Below, piece after piece: positions 1-8,880 of a stretch of DNA of 64,000 nucleotides. The notes beneath the pieces are model-generated. The model made no database searches, was not told where the DNA came from, and was given only the letters and a program-made list of their open reading frames with translations. Position 1 is the first letter of the stretch, and every line of letters begins with the position of its first letter. The DNA is from Hominisplanchenecus_A murintestinalis (GTDB lineage Bacteria; Bacillota; Clostridia; Lachnospirales; Lachnospiraceae), in assembly GCF_943193015.1 (NCBI RefSeq), contig NZ_CALPCM010000001.1, positions 124,001 to 188,000 on the forward strand. The letters are read 5' to 3'. A program made the position numbers and the translations under genes.

Positions 1-471
1 TTTATGAGCCTGATGAGCGCAGTGAACAGCCTTGCGGAAAAGTATCAGATGCCTGTGATTTATTCAGTGCATCCCAGAAGTGCGAATATCATGTCGAAGA
101 ACCATTTTGAATTTCATCCTCTGGTAAAAAAGATGCCGCCTTTCAGTTTTACGGATTACAGCAAATTGATGCGAAATGCTTTCTGTGTTGTGTCAGACAG
201 TGGGACAATGCCGGAGGAAGCTGCGGTGAGCCGTTTTCCGGCAGTATGCATCCGAACCTCGACAGAAAGGCCGGAGGCTTTAGATAAAGGGTGTTTTGTG
301 ATAGGAGGCATCAAGGAAGAGTCTATCTTGCAGGCGGTAGAGATTGCGGTGGATATGGAGCCGTGTGAGACTGAAGTGCCGGATTATGCAGACGATAATG
401 TATCAATGAAAGTGATTAAAATCATACAGAGCTATACAAGGATTATTGATGATAAAGTATGGAGAAAGTGA
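1..471 (+). CDS. UDP-N-acetylglucosamine 2-epimerase-like protein, C-terminal part (partial)
   Basis: The reading frame is open from the first base, so the gene begins outside the window and only about 156 C-terminal residues are visible. Two WecB/NeuC-family signatures are seen: SDSGTMPEEA (family form TDSGGxQEEA) and a CIRTSTERPEA stretch (family form LRxxTERPE), both part of the UDP-sugar binding cleft. The family interconverts UDP-GlcNAc and UDP-ManNAc or makes related amino sugars for cell-surface glycans. The next gene, an SDR sugar epimerase/dehydratase, overlaps it by 13 bases, so the two are translationally coupled. Together they suggest a nucleotide-sugar pathway, possibly for capsule or flagellin glycosylation. 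The exact substrate cannot be told from this fragment. Confidence 0.85.
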   Translation, partial: FMSLMSAVNSLAEKYQMPVIYSVHPRSANIMSKNHFEFHPLVKKMPPFSFTDYSKLMRNAFCVVSDSGTMPEEAAVSRFPAVCIRTSTERPEALDKGCFVIGGIKEESILQAVEIAVDMEPCETEVPDYADDNVSMKVIKIIQSYTRIIDDKVWRK

Positions 472-1553
472 GAAGTAAATTGAGCGGTGTAGAAAAGGAA
501 AACGTCTGGGGACTTTATGAAAGAGAGCTGCAGTATCTGGCGGGACAGGAATTTATCAGGGAGAAGCTGCAGGGCAGGACAGTGATGGTTTCAGGAGCTA
601 CGGGAATGATCGGAAAATGCCTGATTGATTTTTTGATGCTTTTGAATAAGACGCTTGAGAAGCCGGTGGATATTATTGCGTTGAGCAGGAATCCGCACAG
701 GGCAGAAGAACGCTTTGCGGAATATTGGAAAGAAGAATGCTTTGGTTATGCGGCTTGTGATGTAAACGATGGGATTCCGGAATGCGGCGCAGTGGATTAC
801 GTCATCCATGCGGCAAGCAATACACATCCGCTGCAGTATTCGGAAGATTCGATCGGGACGATTGTTTCGAATGTTATCGGTACGAAAAATCTGCTGGATT
901 ATGCGGTTTCCCATCATGCGAGGCAGTTCTGTTTTGTCTCATCCGTGGAAATTTATGGGGAAAACAGGGGCGATACGGATAAATTTTCGGAGGGTTATCT
1001 GGGCTATCTGGACTGCAATACGCTTCGGGCAGGTTATCCGGAGAGTAAACGGCTGGGTGAGACACTGTGCAATGCTTATTGTCATACACATGGGCTGGCA
1101 TTTACGATACCGAGGCTCAGCCGCGTTTACGGACCTACGATGTTGTCCTCTGATTCAAAAGCAATTTCCCAGTTTATCAGGAAGGCGGCGGACGGAGAAG
1201 ATATTATACTAAAGAGTGAAGGAACACAAAAATACTCTTATACATTTGTGACGGATACCATTTCAGCGGTTTTGTATACGATGCTTTTGGGACAGACGGG
1301 AAAAGCGTATAATGTGGCGGATGAGGATTCTGATATTATGCTGAAAGATTTGGCGGGCTGTCTGGCGCGGATTGCCGGCACGGAGGTGGTTTTCCGGATT
1401 CCGGATGAAAAGGAGAAACTGGGCTATTCTACGGCAACCAGGGCGATGTTGGACGCATCCATGCTGAGAGAGCTGGGCTGGGTTCCGAGAGTGCATATTT
1501 CCGAGGGTTTGGAGTGTACGGTGGGGACAGTTCGCATGCAGAAAGATTTATGA
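459..1553 (+). CDS. NAD-dependent epimerase/dehydratase (extended SDR family)
   Basis: A 364-residue extended short-chain dehydrogenase. It has a dinucleotide-binding SGATGMIG motif near residue 46, a conserved FVSSVEIYG strand carrying the catalytic Ser, and the catalytic Tyr-x3-Lys in GYPESKRLGE. The family acts on nucleotide sugars as 4-epimerases, dehydratases or reductases. The start overlaps the upstream epimerase gene by 13 bases with no strong Shine-Dalgarno site, which fits coupled translation. The roughly 45 residues before the Rossmann fold are longer than usual. It probably works in the same nucleotide-sugar pathway as its upstream neighbour; the substrate is not inferable. Confidence 0.85.
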   Translation: MEKVRSKLSGVEKENVWGLYERELQYLAGQEFIREKLQGRTVMVSGATGMIGKCLIDFLMLLNKTLEKPVDIIALSRNPHRAEERFAEYWKEECFGYAACDVNDGIPECGAVDYVIHAASNTHPLQYSEDSIGTIVSNVIGTKNLLDYAVSHHARQFCFVSSVEIYGENRGDTDKFSEGYLGYLDCNTLRAGYPESKRLGETLCNAYCHTHGLAFTIPRLSRVYGPTMLSSDSKAISQFIRKAADGEDIILKSEGTQKYSYTFVTDTISAVLYTMLLGQTGKAYNVADEDSDIMLKDLAGCLARIAGTEVVFRIPDEKEKLGYSTATRAMLDASMLRELGWVPRVHISEGLECTVGTVRMQKDL

Positions 1554-1619
1554 GGCAACTGACGGATAAAGATTTGTCCCGGTGAATTTTTCTATCAGCT
1601 TATTATTCTGGTAAAAACT

Positions 1620-1627
1620 GCCGATAT
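1620..1627 (+). promoter_or_regulatory. Sigma-D (FliA)-like -10 element
   Basis: The octamer GCCGATAT matches the Bacillus-type flagellar sigma factor -10 box exactly and lies 52 bases before the FliD-like gene. The matching -35 (TAAA) is weak here: TATT stands at the 15-base spacing. The call rests on the -10 box and on the flagellar nature of the downstream gene. Confidence 0.45.
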
Positions 1628-1679
1628 ATTCTATGTAATATGAAATTAGGTATTGCTATACCAGAAAGGAGATGTTTTT

Positions 1680-2534
1680 ATGGGTATCAGTGGAGTATCA
1701 AGCAGCAGGGCTTATGATTATCAAAGCACACTCATCAATAATTCCAGTACGTACAAAACTGCCTCCTATCAGGCGAAGGAAACAGTGAAGAATCTTTCTT
1801 CCGGCAGTTCTGCAAACAAGACAACAAGCAGTGCCAGCAGCACAACAACATTCCTGATGGGATATCGGTCAACGTTGGAAGATATGGAAGCAGCGGCTTC
1901 AAAACTGCAGGTTGGCAGTGCGGACAGCGTTTTTTCCAGGTATGAGGCAGTTCGTGCAGATGCAGAAGAAGCGTTGGAGTCAGGCGATAACGCGGCTTAT
2001 GAGAAAGCAACAGCGGCAATGGAAAAGGAAAAGAGCAATATCATTTCCTCAGTAAAGGATTTTGTAAATCAGTACAATGAGACAAAATCTTATCTGTCAA
2101 GCAATTCTAACCGTAGTTCGACTGTAGCTTCTCATCTGGCAGCTTTTGAGCGGGCAGTGCCGTCAGAAAAGACCCTGAAAGCTATGGGGATCAGTATCGA
2201 CAAGTACGGAAAGATGCAGCTGGATGAGAAGAAACTTACGGAATCCTTAGACAAGGATTATGAGGAGACAAAGAATCTTTTAGGCGGTCAGTATGGATTG
2301 GCTGAGCGTGTCGGCACAAAGGCAACGGCTATCCTTGACACACCGGTCGATAAGATTGCAGGTGTTTCCGGAAGCTCTGGCACTGGAAAGGGAAATGCAA
2401 GTTCTTCAGGAGCAGTTTCATCCAATTCGACGATGTCAGAGTCTTTCCTGGATTTTGCAAGGTTTGCAAGAAGTGGTGCGTACAACCTTGGCAATTATTA
2501 TGCGGTAGGGACAATGCTGAATTTATTAGTATAA
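1680..2534 (+). CDS. FliD C-terminal-like (flagellar hook-associated 2-like) protein
   Basis: The start is the ATG after AGAAAGGAGA, giving 284 residues; an upstream alternative adds nine residues but lacks that spacing. The middle and C-terminal half resemble the FliD (filament cap) C-terminal domain: a V-x2-FV-x2-YN helix, then an LKAMGISIDKYGKMQLDEKK segment, then L-x5-D and a linker. The family FliD is 450 residues or more and has an N-terminal D0 domain that is absent here. The first 60 residues are Ser/Thr/Asn-rich and low complexity. No other flagellar gene is in view, but the sugar genes upstream could belong to flagellin glycosylation. It could be a filament-associated accessory or an orphan cap-like protein. 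Confidence 0.6.
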   Translation: MGISGVSSSRAYDYQSTLINNSSTYKTASYQAKETVKNLSSGSSANKTTSSASSTTTFLMGYRSTLEDMEAAASKLQVGSADSVFSRYEAVRADAEEALESGDNAAYEKATAAMEKEKSNIISSVKDFVNQYNETKSYLSSNSNRSSTVASHLAAFERAVPSEKTLKAMGISIDKYGKMQLDEKKLTESLDKDYEETKNLLGGQYGLAERVGTKATAILDTPVDKIAGVSGSSGTGKGNASSSGAVSSNSTMSESFLDFARFARSGAYNLGNYYAVGTMLNLLV

Positions 2535-2588
2535 GGTAACAGGAAGCCGAAGGCTGAACTGTTATAGTTTAAACGCAGATAGTTATAC

Positions 2589-2625
2589 GGGCGGTGGAAA
2601 GCAGAAGCTCCATCGCCCTCTTTTT
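2589..2625 (+). terminator. Rho-independent terminator after the FliD-like gene
   Basis: GGGCGGTGGA pairs with TCCATCGCCC (one G-U pair) across a 10-base loop and is followed by CTCTTTTT. It separates the FliD-like gene from the miaB transcription unit. Confidence 0.85.
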
Positions 2626-2643
2626 GCGCTTGCTTTTTGGGAA

Positions 2644-2672
2644 TTGCTTTTCTATCAGCAAAGTGTTACAAT
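2644..2672 (+). promoter_or_regulatory. Sigma-A promoter for the miaB-mutS-mutL-miaA run
   Basis: TTGCTT and TACAAT are separated by 17 bases, about 50 bases before the miaB start and just downstream of a terminator. No other promoter of this quality is evident before the following genes. Confidence 0.65.
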
Positions 2673-2723
2673 GGGGGCGGTTCTTAAAAGTATTCGTATG
2701 ACAGAAAGGAAAAGGCCGGGAAA

Positions 2724-4169
2724 ATGTATAATGAGATAAATTTAGATAAGATAGATTTAAGGCAGGAACCGCCGTTGGAGGAACCCGCCAGGCAATATTA
2801 TTTTATGGCGGAATGCCGTCAGTATACGAAGCGTTTTTTTGAGGAAAACGGACGGCTGCCTTCTGCCAGTGTACATACCTTCGGGTGTCAGATGAATGCC
2901 CGGGACAGTGAGAAGCTTATCGGTATTTTGGAGAAAATTGGATATGAGATGACAGAAGATGAGCATGCGGAGCTTGTTCTCTACAATACCTGCACGGTCA
3001 GGGATAATGCAAACCAAAAGGTATACGGGCGGCTGGGATTTCTGAATACCATTAAGAAAAAAAATCCCCATATGAAAATCGCCCTGTGCGGCTGCATGAT
3101 GCAGGAACTGTCTGTGGTGGAGAAGCTGCAAAAGAGTTATCGGTTCGTGGATTTGGTTTTCGGCACCCATAACATATATAAATTTGCGGAGCTGCTGGCA
3201 TCCAGTCTGGAATCAGACAGGATGATTATTGATATCTGGAAAGAGACGGATAAGATTGTTGAGGAACTTCCGGCTGACAGGAAATTTTTCTTTAAATCCG
3301 GGGTGAATATTATGTACGGCTGTAACAATTTCTGCAGCTACTGTATCGTTCCGTATGTGAGGGGGAGGGAACGCAGCAGGAAACCGGAAGATATCCTGCA
3401 GGAAATCCGGCGGCTTGTGCAGGACGGAGTGGTAGAGGTCATGCTCCTTGGGCAGAATGTGAATTCTTATGGAAAAAATCTGGAGCATCCCATAAGCTTT
3501 GCAGAGCTTTTGCAGGAAGTAGAAAAGATAGAGGGATTAGAGCGCATCCGCTTTATGACTTCTCATCCGAAGGATCTTTCAGACGAGTTGATTGAAGTTA
3601 TGAAAAACTCCGAAAAGATATGCCGCCATATGCATCTTCCGCTCCAGTCGGGAAGCAGCCGTCTGTTAAAGATTATGAATCGTCGATACACGAAGGAACA
3701 GTACTTGGCTTTAGTTGAAAAACTGCGGAATGCAATCCCCGACATTTCTTTGACGACGGATATTATTGTAGGATTTCCGGGGGAGACAGAAGAGGACTTT
3801 CGGGAGACGCTGGATGTTGTGCGGAAAGTACGATATGACAGCGCGTTTACTTTTATTTATTCGAAACGGACGGGCACTCCGGCAGCGGTCATGGAGAATC
3901 AGGTGCCTGAGGATGTGGTAAAAGAGCGGTTTGACACGCTGCTGCAGAAGGTACAGGAGATTTCGAAGAGAACCAGCAGCCGTTTTGAAGGGCAGACGAT
4001 GCCGGTGCTGGTGGAGCAGGTAAACGAGCAGGACAGCCGTTTGCTGACAGGGAGGCTTAGCAATAACCTGCTGGTACATTTTCCGGGAACGGAAAATCTC
4101 ATCGGGAAGATTATAGATGTAAAACTGGAAGAAAGCAAAGGGTTTTATTATATGGGGAGCTATAAATAA
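2724..4169 (+). CDS. miaB: tRNA-2-methylthio-N6-dimethylallyladenosine synthase
   Basis: A radical-SAM methylthiotransferase that adds the methylthio group to i6A37 of tRNAs reading UNN codons. The N-terminal UPF0004 domain supplies three cysteines for the second Fe-S cluster, in TFGCQMNARDSEK, YNTCTVRDNA and LCGCMMQ. The radical SAM CxxxCxxC motif follows in YGCNNFCSYCIVPYVRGRE, and a TRAM domain forms the C-terminus. The length of 481 residues is normal for Clostridia, which often carry an N-terminal extension like the one here. miaA, which makes its substrate i6A37, lies three genes downstream, so both steps of the modification are encoded in the same run. Confidence 0.97.
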   Translation: MYNEINLDKIDLRQEPPLEEPARQYYFMAECRQYTKRFFEENGRLPSASVHTFGCQMNARDSEKLIGILEKIGYEMTEDEHAELVLYNTCTVRDNANQKVYGRLGFLNTIKKKNPHMKIALCGCMMQELSVVEKLQKSYRFVDLVFGTHNIYKFAELLASSLESDRMIIDIWKETDKIVEELPADRKFFFKSGVNIMYGCNNFCSYCIVPYVRGRERSRKPEDILQEIRRLVQDGVVEVMLLGQNVNSYGKNLEHPISFAELLQEVEKIEGLERIRFMTSHPKDLSDELIEVMKNSEKICRHMHLPLQSGSSRLLKIMNRRYTKEQYLALVEKLRNAIPDISLTTDIIVGFPGETEEDFRETLDVVRKVRYDSAFTFIYSKRTGTPAAVMENQVPEDVVKERFDTLLQKVQEISKRTSSRFEGQTMPVLVEQVNEQDSRLLTGRLSNNLLVHFPGTENLIGKIIDVKLEESKGFYYMGSYK

Positions 4170-4221
4170 TATACGGTTTAGAGGAAAGATGACGCGGCAA
4201 GTGCATCAGAAAGGGGAAAAG

Positions 4222-6891
4222 ATGAGAGTAGATGCGGCACGTTTGACGCCGATGATGCAGCAATACATGAGCACAAAGGAGCAGTATAAGGATTGCATTC
4301 TTTTCTATCGGCTGGGAGATTTTTATGAGATGTTTTTCGACGATGCAGTTACGGCGTCACGGGAGCTGGAAATTACCCTCACCGGGAAGGATTGCGGGCA
4401 GGCAGAACGGGCGCCCATGTGCGGGATACCCTATCATGCAGTGGAAGGATATCTGAATAAGCTGGTATCCAAAGGATATAAGGTGGCTATTTGTGAACAG
4501 GTGGAGGATCCAAAACAGGCGAAAGGGATTGTGAAGCGGGAAGTTATACGTATCGTTACGCCGGGTACAAACCTGAATACTCAGGCATTGGATGAGACGA
4601 AAAATAATTATATTATGTGTATTGTCTACATGGCAGACCGCTATGGAGTGTCAGTCTCAGATATTACCACAGGAGATTATTTTATGACGGAGCTTGACAG
4701 TTCCAGAAAGCTTATGGATGAGATTACGAAGTTTTCTCCCGCAGAGATTATCTGCAATGAGCCGTTTTATGTGAGCGGTATAGATGTGGAGGATATGAAG
4801 TCCCGGATGGGGATTACCGTGTATTCCCTGGAATCCTGGTATTTTGACGATGATTTGTGCAGGCGTGCCCTGATGGAGCATTTTGAGGTAAAGACTCTGG
4901 CGGGGCTGGGGCTTGGGGATTATAACTGCGGTGTGATTGCGGCGGGAGCCCTTTTGCAGTATCTTCTTGAAACTCAGAAAAGTTCTTTGTCAAACCTGAC
5001 GCGGCTGACTCCCTATGTGACTGGAAAATACATGATTCTTGACAGCTCCACGAGAAGAAACCTGGAACTGTGCGAAACTCTGCGGGAAAAGCAGAAAAGA
5101 GGCTCTCTGATGTGGGTGCTGGATAAGACAAAGACCGCTATGGGTGCGAGAATGCTGCGCAGTTTTATTGAACAGCCTTTGATTGACAAAAAGGAAATTA
5201 ACCGCAGGCTGGACGCCGTGGAGGAGTTAAATGGAAATGCCATCTGTCGGGAAGAAATCAGGGAATATTTGAACCCAGTGTATGATTTGGAGCGTTTAAT
5301 CAGCAAAATCAGTTATAAATCGGCAAATCCCAGGGATTTGATTGCATTTAAAAGTTCCCTGGAAATGCTTCCGCATATTAAGTATATTTTGAAAGGGTTT
5401 CGATCAGAGCTTCTGCTGGAGATAGAGGAACAGCTGGATGCGCTGGAGGACATTTTTCACTTGATTGACGCATCGATTACGGAGGAGCCGCCGATTGCCA
5501 TCAAAGAAGGCGGCATTATCAAAACCGGGTACAGCGAGGAGATTGACAAGCTGCGGAATTCCAAAACGGAAGGTAAAACCTGGCTGGCAGAGCTTGAGGC
5601 AAAGGAGAGGGATTCGACAGGAATCAAGAACCTGAAAATCAAATATAACAAAGTATTTGGATACTATCTTGAAGTGACAAATTCTTTTAAGGATTTGGTG
5701 CCGGAACGCTATACACGGAAGCAGACGCTGACGAATGCGGAACGTTATATTACGCCGGAGCTAAAAGAGCTGGAAGATATGATTCTGGGCGCGGAGGACA
5801 AGCTGTTTTCGATGGAGTATGATATGTTCTGTGAAATCCGCGATACGATTGCGAAAGAAGTGGTGCGGATTCAGCAGACGGCAAAGGCGATTGCGCAGAC
5901 GGACGTATTTGCGTCCCTATCCCTGGTGGCGGAGCATAATCATTACGTGCGGCCTGATATGAATGAAAAGGGTATGATTGACATTAAAGGCGGCCGTCAT
6001 CCGGTGGTAGAAAAAATGATAAACAATGATATGTTTATTTCCAACGACACTTATCTGGATAATGGAAGCAACCGGATATCTATTATCACAGGGCCGAATA
6101 TGGCTGGAAAATCTACCTATATGCGCCAAACCGCGCTTATTGTGCTGATGGCGCAGCTTGGAAGCTTTATCCCGGCAGACAGCGGAAAGGTTGGAATTGT
6201 AGACAGGATTTTTACCCGTGTGGGCGCGTCGGATGATTTGGCTTCCGGCCAGAGTACTTTTATGGTGGAAATGACGGAAGTGGCGAATATCCTTCGGAAC
6301 GCTACCCGGAACAGTCTGCTGATTTTGGATGAAATTGGAAGGGGAACCAGCACCTTTGACGGTTTGAGCATTGCCTGGGCAGTGGTAGAGCATATCAGCA
6401 ATCCGAAGCTTCTGGGAGCAAAGACCCTGTTTGCGACCCATTACCACGAGCTGACTGAGCTGGAGGGAAAGATAGACGCTGTTCATAATTACTGCATTGC
6501 TGTGAAAGAAAAAGGTGATGACATTGTATTCCTGCGGAAAATCGTAAAGGGAGGCGCGGATAAGAGCTACGGTATCCAGGTAGCGAAGCTGGCGGGAGTC
6601 CCGGATACGGTGATTGAGCGTGCCAAGGAATTGGCTGAGGAGCTGAGCAATGCGGATATCACAGATAAAGTCAGCGAAATTAAAGCAGAGTACGGAGAAA
6701 AGAAGAAACCGAAGAAGCAGAAGAAATATGACCAGGTGGATGTGGCGCAGATGTCCTTGTTTGAGACTGTGCGCGAAGAGGACATTATGAAAGAATTAAG
6801 TGAAATTGATGTGGGAAATATGACGCCGCTTGACGCGTTAAATACAATTTACCGTTTACAGCAGAAACTGAAAAACAGGTGGGGAAGATGA
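4222..6891 (+). CDS. mutS: DNA mismatch repair protein MutS
   Basis: MutS recognises mismatches and recruits MutL. The mismatch-reading Phe-x-Glu is in GDFYEMFF near residue 38. The ATPase has Walker A TGPNMAGKST near residue 625, Walker B LLILDEIGRGTS near 700 and the THYHELTE signature near 738. The preferred start is the ATG after GAAAGGGGAAAAG, giving 889 residues; an ATG 33 bases upstream at 4189 has a poorer spacing. A lysine-rich linker (KKKPKKQKK) precedes a C-terminal segment that in the family mediates tetramerisation. It is directly followed by mutL, whose start lies inside the mutS 3' end. Confidence 0.97.
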   Translation: MRVDAARLTPMMQQYMSTKEQYKDCILFYRLGDFYEMFFDDAVTASRELEITLTGKDCGQAERAPMCGIPYHAVEGYLNKLVSKGYKVAICEQVEDPKQAKGIVKREVIRIVTPGTNLNTQALDETKNNYIMCIVYMADRYGVSVSDITTGDYFMTELDSSRKLMDEITKFSPAEIICNEPFYVSGIDVEDMKSRMGITVYSLESWYFDDDLCRRALMEHFEVKTLAGLGLGDYNCGVIAAGALLQYLLETQKSSLSNLTRLTPYVTGKYMILDSSTRRNLELCETLREKQKRGSLMWVLDKTKTAMGARMLRSFIEQPLIDKKEINRRLDAVEELNGNAICREEIREYLNPVYDLERLISKISYKSANPRDLIAFKSSLEMLPHIKYILKGFRSELLLEIEEQLDALEDIFHLIDASITEEPPIAIKEGGIIKTGYSEEIDKLRNSKTEGKTWLAELEAKERDSTGIKNLKIKYNKVFGYYLEVTNSFKDLVPERYTRKQTLTNAERYITPELKELEDMILGAEDKLFSMEYDMFCEIRDTIAKEVVRIQQTAKAIAQTDVFASLSLVAEHNHYVRPDMNEKGMIDIKGGRHPVVEKMINNDMFISNDTYLDNGSNRISIITGPNMAGKSTYMRQTALIVLMAQLGSFIPADSGKVGIVDRIFTRVGASDDLASGQSTFMVEMTEVANILRNATRNSLLILDEIGRGTSTFDGLSIAWAVVEHISNPKLLGAKTLFATHYHELTELEGKIDAVHNYCIAVKEKGDDIVFLRKIVKGGADKSYGIQVAKLAGVPDTVIERAKELAEELSNADITDKVSEIKAEYGEKKKPKKQKKYDQVDVAQMSLFETVREEDIMKELSEIDVGNMTPLDALNTIYRLQQKLKNRWGR

Positions 6892-8879
6892 AAAATATCG
6901 CAGTTTTAGACCAGAATACCATTGATAAAATTGCAGCGGGCGAGGTCATAGAACGCCCAGCTTCCATTGTGAAAGAGCTCGTGGAAAATGCGATTGACGC
7001 GGGGGCAAATGCCATTACGGTAGAAATCAAAGAAGGAGGCATTTCTTTCATCCGAATCACGGATAACGGGGAGGGAATCGAAACATCTCAGGTTCCGCTG
7101 GCTTTCCTGCGCCATGCTACCAGCAAAATTTCTAAGGTAGAGGACTTGCTAAATGTGGCCTCACTGGGCTTCCGGGGGGAAGCGCTCTCCAGTATTGCCG
7201 CTGTGTGTCAGGTAGAGCTGATTACGAAAACGGCAGGGAACCTGATGGGATGCAGGTACCTCATTGAGGGCGGTACGGAAAAAGGGATGGATGAGATTGG
7301 CGCGCCGGAGGGGACGACGTTTCTGGTACGGAATATTTTTTATAACACTCCGGCGAGAAAGAAATTTTTGAAGAGCCCTATGACCGAGGCGGGGTACATC
7401 AGCGATTTGATGGAGCGTATGGCGCTGTCCCATCCGGAGATTGCATTTAAATTTATAAATAGCAATCAGACGAAGCTGCATACGTCGGGGAATACGAACC
7501 TGAAGGACATTATCTATGGTATTTACGGAAGGGATATTGCGGCCAATCTGGTAGAAATCCATGTGGAGGATGAGGATGTTTCTATTGATGGATTTATCGG
7601 AAAACCTGTCATCTCCAGGGGAAACAGAAATTATGAGAATTATTTTATCAATGGGCGTTATATCAAAAGCAGTATTATCGCCAAGGCAATTGAGGACGGC
7701 TATAAGACATTTATGATGCAGCATAAATATCCGTTTACAGCGCTGCAGTTTACAGTTGATGGGAGAATCCTGGATATTAATGTCCATCCTACAAAGATGG
7801 AACTGCGTTTTGCCGACGGGCAGAAGATGTATCAGATGGTGTACCATGCGGTAAAACAAGGGCTTTCCCACCGGGAAATGATTCCGGAGGTATCTGTCAA
7901 AGATGAAAAGAGAAAAACAGATGTACCGCAGATGAAGAAGCCATCCGCTATTCCCGAGCCTTTTGAGAAAAACAGGCGGGAACAGATACGTGAAGAGCGT
8001 TCCCTTTATGATGGAGAAAAGAAGGGCGTGCTGCCGACGCCAAAGGAAATAGATGCGTTTATGAAATATGGTTCGGCCGGGCAGGGTACGTCTCCAGAGC
8101 AGATGATGAAGCCTTATCTTACGGAGAAAAAGCCCGGGACACTGGCAAGGGTTTCGGCGGAGATTCCGGGGACGGCGCAGGAGGGGAGAGCAGAAGCTGA
8201 GCCTGTGAAAGCGCCGGATACAGGAGAACGAAAAGAGGAAGCGGCACATGCACAGCCGGCGGGACGGCAGATGGAACTGAAATTTCTCTCACAGGAAAGC
8301 GCACGTGAGCACCGCTTGATTGGACAGGTATTCGGTACTTATTGGCTGGTAGAATTCAATGAAAAGCTTTATATCATTGATCAGCACGCCGCCCATGAAA
8401 AGGTGCTGTATGAGAGGACGATGAAAAATCTGGAGAATAAGGAGTTTACTTCCCAGCAGCTTTCCCCGCCTATGATTCTGACGTTGAGTATGCAGGAGGA
8501 AGAACTGCTGAAACGTTACATGGAGCATTTTACGCGGCTGGGATTTGAAATTTCGCCTTTTGGCGGGAGGGAATATGCTGTGAGTGCAGTTCCGGCGAAT
8601 CTGTATGGAATCGCGCAGAGAGAGTTATTTTTGGAGATGCTGGACGGCATGGCGGAGCAGCCAGGGCGTGTGCAGGCGGAGATGATTAATGAAAAGATTG
8701 CGTCCATGTCCTGCAAGGCGGCGGTGAAGGGAAATCATCAGATGTCTGCGGCAGAGGCGGACGCCCTGATTGATGAGCTGCTGAGATTAGAGAATCCTTA
8801 CAACTGCCCACACGGAAGGCCTACCATTATTTCTATGACAAAATATGAAATGGAGAAAAAGTTTAAGAGAATTGTGTGA
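6888..8879 (+). CDS. mutL: DNA mismatch repair endonuclease MutL
   Basis: The start is the ATG after AGGTGGGG, four bases before the mutS stop, giving 663 residues; a GTG nine bases upstream is also possible. N-terminal GHKL ATPase motifs are present: KELVENAIDAGA, DNGEGI, and GFRGEALSS near residue 93. A charged, probably disordered linker spans roughly residues 340-465. The C-terminal domain keeps the metal-dependent nicking motif DQHAAHEKVLYE and the SCKAAVKG and CPHGRP elements. It is therefore an endonuclease-competent MutL, as expected in bacteria without MutH. It is co-transcribed with mutS. Confidence 0.97.
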   Translation: MKNIAVLDQNTIDKIAAGEVIERPASIVKELVENAIDAGANAITVEIKEGGISFIRITDNGEGIETSQVPLAFLRHATSKISKVEDLLNVASLGFRGEALSSIAAVCQVELITKTAGNLMGCRYLIEGGTEKGMDEIGAPEGTTFLVRNIFYNTPARKKFLKSPMTEAGYISDLMERMALSHPEIAFKFINSNQTKLHTSGNTNLKDIIYGIYGRDIAANLVEIHVEDEDVSIDGFIGKPVISRGNRNYENYFINGRYIKSSIIAKAIEDGYKTFMMQHKYPFTALQFTVDGRILDINVHPTKMELRFADGQKMYQMVYHAVKQGLSHREMIPEVSVKDEKRKTDVPQMKKPSAIPEPFEKNRREQIREERSLYDGEKKGVLPTPKEIDAFMKYGSAGQGTSPEQMMKPYLTEKKPGTLARVSAEIPGTAQEGRAEAEPVKAPDTGERKEEAAHAQPAGRQMELKFLSQESAREHRLIGQVFGTYWLVEFNEKLYIIDQHAAHEKVLYERTMKNLENKEFTSQQLSPPMILTLSMQEEELLKRYMEHFTRLGFEISPFGGREYAVSAVPANLYGIAQRELFLEMLDGMAEQPGRVQAEMINEKIASMSCKAAVKGNHQMSAAEADALIDELLRLENPYNCPHGRPTIISMTKYEMEKKFKRIV

Positions 8880-8880
8880 T

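Noticed and set aside
5917..6486. A 189-residue antisense open frame opposite mutS
   Set aside because: It mirrors the conserved MutS ATPase and has no independent coding signal.
7161..8249. A 362-residue antisense open frame opposite mutL
   Set aside because: It lies wholly opposite a well-supported gene, has low-complexity basic composition, and shows no domain or ribosome site.
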